Assembly: GCA_028583405.1 (NCBI GenBank)
Contig: CM053261.1
Coordinates: 14,183,783-14,247,782, forward strand
Direction: 5' to 3'
Origin: Pogonophryne albipinna
Taxonomy: Eukaryota; Chordata; Actinopteri; Perciformes; Artedidraconidae
DNA: 64,000 nucleotides
In this document: in pieces, positions 61,301 through 64,000 of the stretch
Layout: every line of letters begins with the position of its first letter
Position numbering within the stretch: position 1 is the first letter of the stretch
Program-made: the position numbers and the translations under genes
The notes under the pieces: generated by a model
The model's database searches: none
Told to the model about the DNA's origin: nothing
Seen by the model: the letters and a program-made list of their open reading frames with translations, nothing else

Positions 61301-62621
61301 ACTTTTTTATTTCTGAGCTTCTCTTTGTTGTACCTTATTCCTCATCTTCCATTGACTTCCTATTTACGGTCAGATGTTTGAAAAAGTTCTCTTTTTCAAG
61401 TCTTACTTCTTTAAATCATTTGTGTTTTAACATTCATATATTACAAACAAATACTTTGTACATCTCAGAATATTTCACCTACATGAGTCACTTGGGTTAT
61501 TTATGCTGCGGAGATCAATCACATAAAAGTTGTTTTGTTTTTCCACATTTCAACTGTCAGAACATTTTGTATGCTCCCATGAACGGGTGTGGCTGGCATT
61601 TGTACAGAGATGTAATCTTAACAATGATAACATAACTGTCAACGAAGTTTTACTGACAAGGTTCAATCATCGTTCTGTTGAATTACACCCTTTGCATGCC
61701 AAGTCTGCTGTTGAACTATAAAACACACCTGTCGATCTTTGGTATCATTAAAAAGACGGTGAATACCAGACACATATAGGAAGTAACAATTATCTAACTA
61801 TATATCTGCCCTCCATTGTTAGGCTCAGCATGAAGGTCGTTGTGAACTTGAGCGGGTAAAGTGCGAGGCCTGCCAAAACACGATCCTTCTTTCGGAGAAG
61901 GACAAACACAATGAGAGAGAATGTGAAGAAAGAACGCTAAACTGCAAATACTGCAAAACATCCTTCAACTTTAAAGAGATCAAGGTGAGAGATGATCGAG
62001 TGTAAAGCGGTTGCTAGTGGATTATGTATAAACGGGACACAAAATAATATTATCATGCTCCTTTGTGTCTTTTAGGCCCATGATGAGATCTGTCCAAAGT
62101 TTCCCTTACAATGCAAAGACTGTGGCAAGAAGAAGATCCCAAGAGAAAAGGTTTGAGCTCTTCCTTTAATTATTTACTGTAAGGGTGATTAGTTGGCATG
62201 GAAATGCTTGGCAATTTCCTCTCTGAACAAAGGCCCTTAGCTGCTATAATCTTAAAATAAATCTTTATTGCAACTGGTGTACTCTTTGTACTGCATATTC
62301 AATTCACTGACTAGATTTATGCTACAAAGAGCCTTCATTGCTTTATTATACCTGCAATATAATGTATCTGGTTACGAGATGCATGTGAATTCCCAAGACT
62401 AATCATCTGAAAAAAGTATTTATTCAAATGGGGAATGAGTGCCTAAGTTTCTTTCTCTCTAACATACTTTCACTTTTCTGTTTCATGTTGATACAATGTT
62501 TGAAGTTTGTCTGCTGACCTTTTTTATTATTTGATTCTACCTTCAGTTCAGTGACCACAGCAAATCCTGTGCCAAGTCAAAGAGTGCCTGTCCCTTCAGT
62601 GATGTGGGCTGTAAACATGTG
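58359..62621 (+). CDS. traf2: TNF receptor-associated factor 2, 5' part (runs off the right edge)
   Basis: Six coding exons are visible: 58359-58534, 59647-59725, 59887-59985, 61823-61984, 62076-62150 and 62547-62621. All have GT-AG borders and matching phases, giving 222 residues. The first two make a RING finger (CQQC, CGHRFC, VHC, then CEAC). The next exons make TRAF-type zinc fingers (CLNEGCVWTG, HEGRCELERVKCEACQ, CPKFPLQCKDCGKKKIPREK, CAKSKSACPFSDVGC). TRAF2 is a cytosolic adaptor and ubiquitin-ligase-family protein that links TNF receptors, TRADD and cIAPs to NF-kB and JNK signalling. The EEIYEEPFSILNS and AFPDNAAGREI segments match TRAF2 rather than TRAF1, 3 or 5. The coiled coil and MATH domain (roughly the C-terminal half of a ~500-residue protein) are not in the window. 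The exon acceptor before the ATG is at 58331/58332. A teleost a/b paralog cannot be told from this sequence. Confidence 0.95.
59157..59587. mobile_element. Foldback MITE with about 80-bp inverted repeats, TA target
   Basis: It begins CACTGAACAAAAATATAAAT and ends with the reverse complement. The two arms match over about 80 bp with few differences, and TA flanks both ends (59155-59156 and 59588-59589). The interior carries a second inverted motif around GGCACACCTGTGCA. TA targets fit a Tc1/mariner-type mobiliser. A partial relative is at 7204-7493. It lies in traf2, just 59 bp upstream of the RING-completing exon at 59647. Confidence 0.85.
59986..61822. other. traf2 intron between zinc-finger exons, no gene seen
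   Basis: A 1.8-kb intron with typical GT-AG ends. I see no other gene, repeat family or RNA in it. Confidence 0.7.
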
Positions 62622-62856
62622 GTACGTACGGAAATCTATTCAAATACAATGTTTCTATTGTGTTGTTACTTTCTTTGTTCTCTATTGACGCAGGCCCATA
62701 CTAATAAAATAAGATAACACTTTACGGTCAGTTTGAATGATATTGTATCTTGCATCACATGCTCAAAGCAATGAACAGAATTACAGGACAAAACATTGAG
62801 GAAATCTACCTGGCCACCTTCCAGCTAAATCTGCTAGAAAATGGACTTATCCCTTG

Positions 62857-62987
<131 letters not shown>

Positions 62988-63099
62988 ATGTATACATCAC
63001 TTACATTGACTTACATGCATTTCTTGGAGACTTATCCTAACCGTAACCAACACATGCCTAACCCTTACCCTAACCAAGTCTTCACCCTAAAATTAATGA

Positions 63100-63141
63100 T
63101 TCCCCTTATGGGGACCTCCATTTTGTCCCCATAAGGGGAAG
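63100..63141. repeat. Short inverted repeat TTCCCCTTATGGGGAC
   Basis: The arms TTCCCCTTATGGGGAC and GTCCCCATAAGGGGAA surround a short CTCCATTTT spacer. This word occurs in a widespread vertebrate interspersed repeat associated with CA runs. Confidence 0.7.
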
Positions 63142-63505
63142 CCAGTCCCCACACGTGACTGTGTAAACAGATTTAGGTCCCTACAAGGATGGTAATGCTA
63201 GGCCACACACACACACACACACACACATTCTACATCTGGTAATGTCATTTCAAGCAGGGAGCAAACAAAACTTGACCTGCAGCACTCGTATGGATACAAA
63301 TACTTTATCGACTTTCAAGGAAATCTCTTGAGGCCAATAGTAAAAGTGAAGATTAATCCTATCAATACTGTTAATGTAATGCTACTGACAGGAGAATTGA
63401 GATGAGCTTAGCATAAAATAAGGGAAATGGGTGCAAAGAGCTGGCCTGGCTCAGTGCCAAGGCAACTAGTATAGTTCTACTTCCCTAAAAGGGACATAAA
63501 TATAG

Positions 63506-63607
63506 ACACAGAAGCTACCGGTACACAGAAGCTACCGGTACACAGAAGCTACCGGTACACAGAAGCTACCGGTACACAGAAGCTACCGGTACACAGAAGC
63601 TACCAGT
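63506..63607. repeat. 17-bp minisatellite, six units
   Basis: The unit ACACAGAAGCTACCGGT occurs six times head to tail; the last has CCAGT in place of CCGGT. It is otherwise perfect. Confidence 0.97.
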
Positions 63608-64000
63608 CTTTATGCCAAGCTAAGCTAAAGGCCCTCTGGCATTCAGATGTAGCGTGGTATGAACACATGTTTTTCTCAAGAATTTTCTGAGCTGGCTTCA
63701 CTGGTAAGCAGTGGGTGGGCTCAGTCGCATAAAGATGATGTCACACATGTGAGCACCAATCAGGAGTTAGCAACATTTGAATTTAAACCTGAGTATAGTT
63801 GAGATTGTAATTTATGCTGCAACGGCTACAACTGAGAAAACTCCTCCACACACAGTCGTGGTGATTAGATGGGTTTGGCCTGCTTAAACTGTCCTAATAA
63901 AATAAATATAAAATGTTATATAATGGTCTTGGAACATTTGATGTTATCAATGTTAAGACTTCAAACCAGGAAATCCATTTTGAGCATGTTTTACATGAAA

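Overview
The window is vertebrate nuclear DNA, almost certainly from a teleost fish, probably percomorph-like; no species is claimed. Genes are split by GT-AG introns. Long (CA/TG)n microsatellites, many non-autonomous hAT-type elements with 8-bp target duplications and fish-type MITEs fill the introns and intergenic space. Gene names come from recalled ortholog protein patterns and splice-consistent exon reading; no database was searched.

Layout. (1) 1-5855 is a near-identical copy of 22693-28556. It carries an orphan copy of the last coding exon of zmynd19. (2) 5856-14084 holds an intronless EF-hand/WD40 gene (8925-12972). Its C-terminal region is built from a 246-bp tandem repeat and is broken by one extra base. 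(3) 14085-17810 is a transposon-rich block: three hAT-like elements inserted back-to-back at the same CTCTAGAT target, then a BED-finger hAT derivative. (4) 19729-21619 is tmem141 (minus strand, 5 coding exons). (5) 22384-28556 is a PIF/Harbinger-like relic followed by the second copy of the duplicated block. (6) 25878-34768 is zmynd19 (minus strand, 6 coding exons) with three large hAT-like insertions inside its introns. (7) 36349-37727 is a hAT element containing another hAT element. (8) 39753-45244 is bspry (plus strand, 6 exons), with a perfect 37-bp hairpin and a LINE tail in intron 2. (9) 48110-52708 is coq4 (minus strand, 7 exons). (10) 58359-62621 is the 5' half of traf2 (plus strand); the coiled coil and MATH domain lie beyond the right edge.

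The genes are unrelated housekeeping or signalling genes rather than a pathway: coq4 (mitochondrial ubiquinone synthesis), traf2 (TNF-receptor signalling), zmynd19 (MYND-finger adaptor), tmem141 (small membrane protein) and bspry (B-box/SPRY). Coq4 and traf2 are divergent and may share a promoter.

The main structural observation is that the two 5.86-kb copies look like the matching right-hand ends of a ~22.7-kb tandem duplication (unit about 5856-28556). Its first unit lies mostly off the left edge. If so, further copies of tmem141 and the EF-hand/WD40 gene should sit immediately upstream. A false duplication in the assembly is the main alternative.
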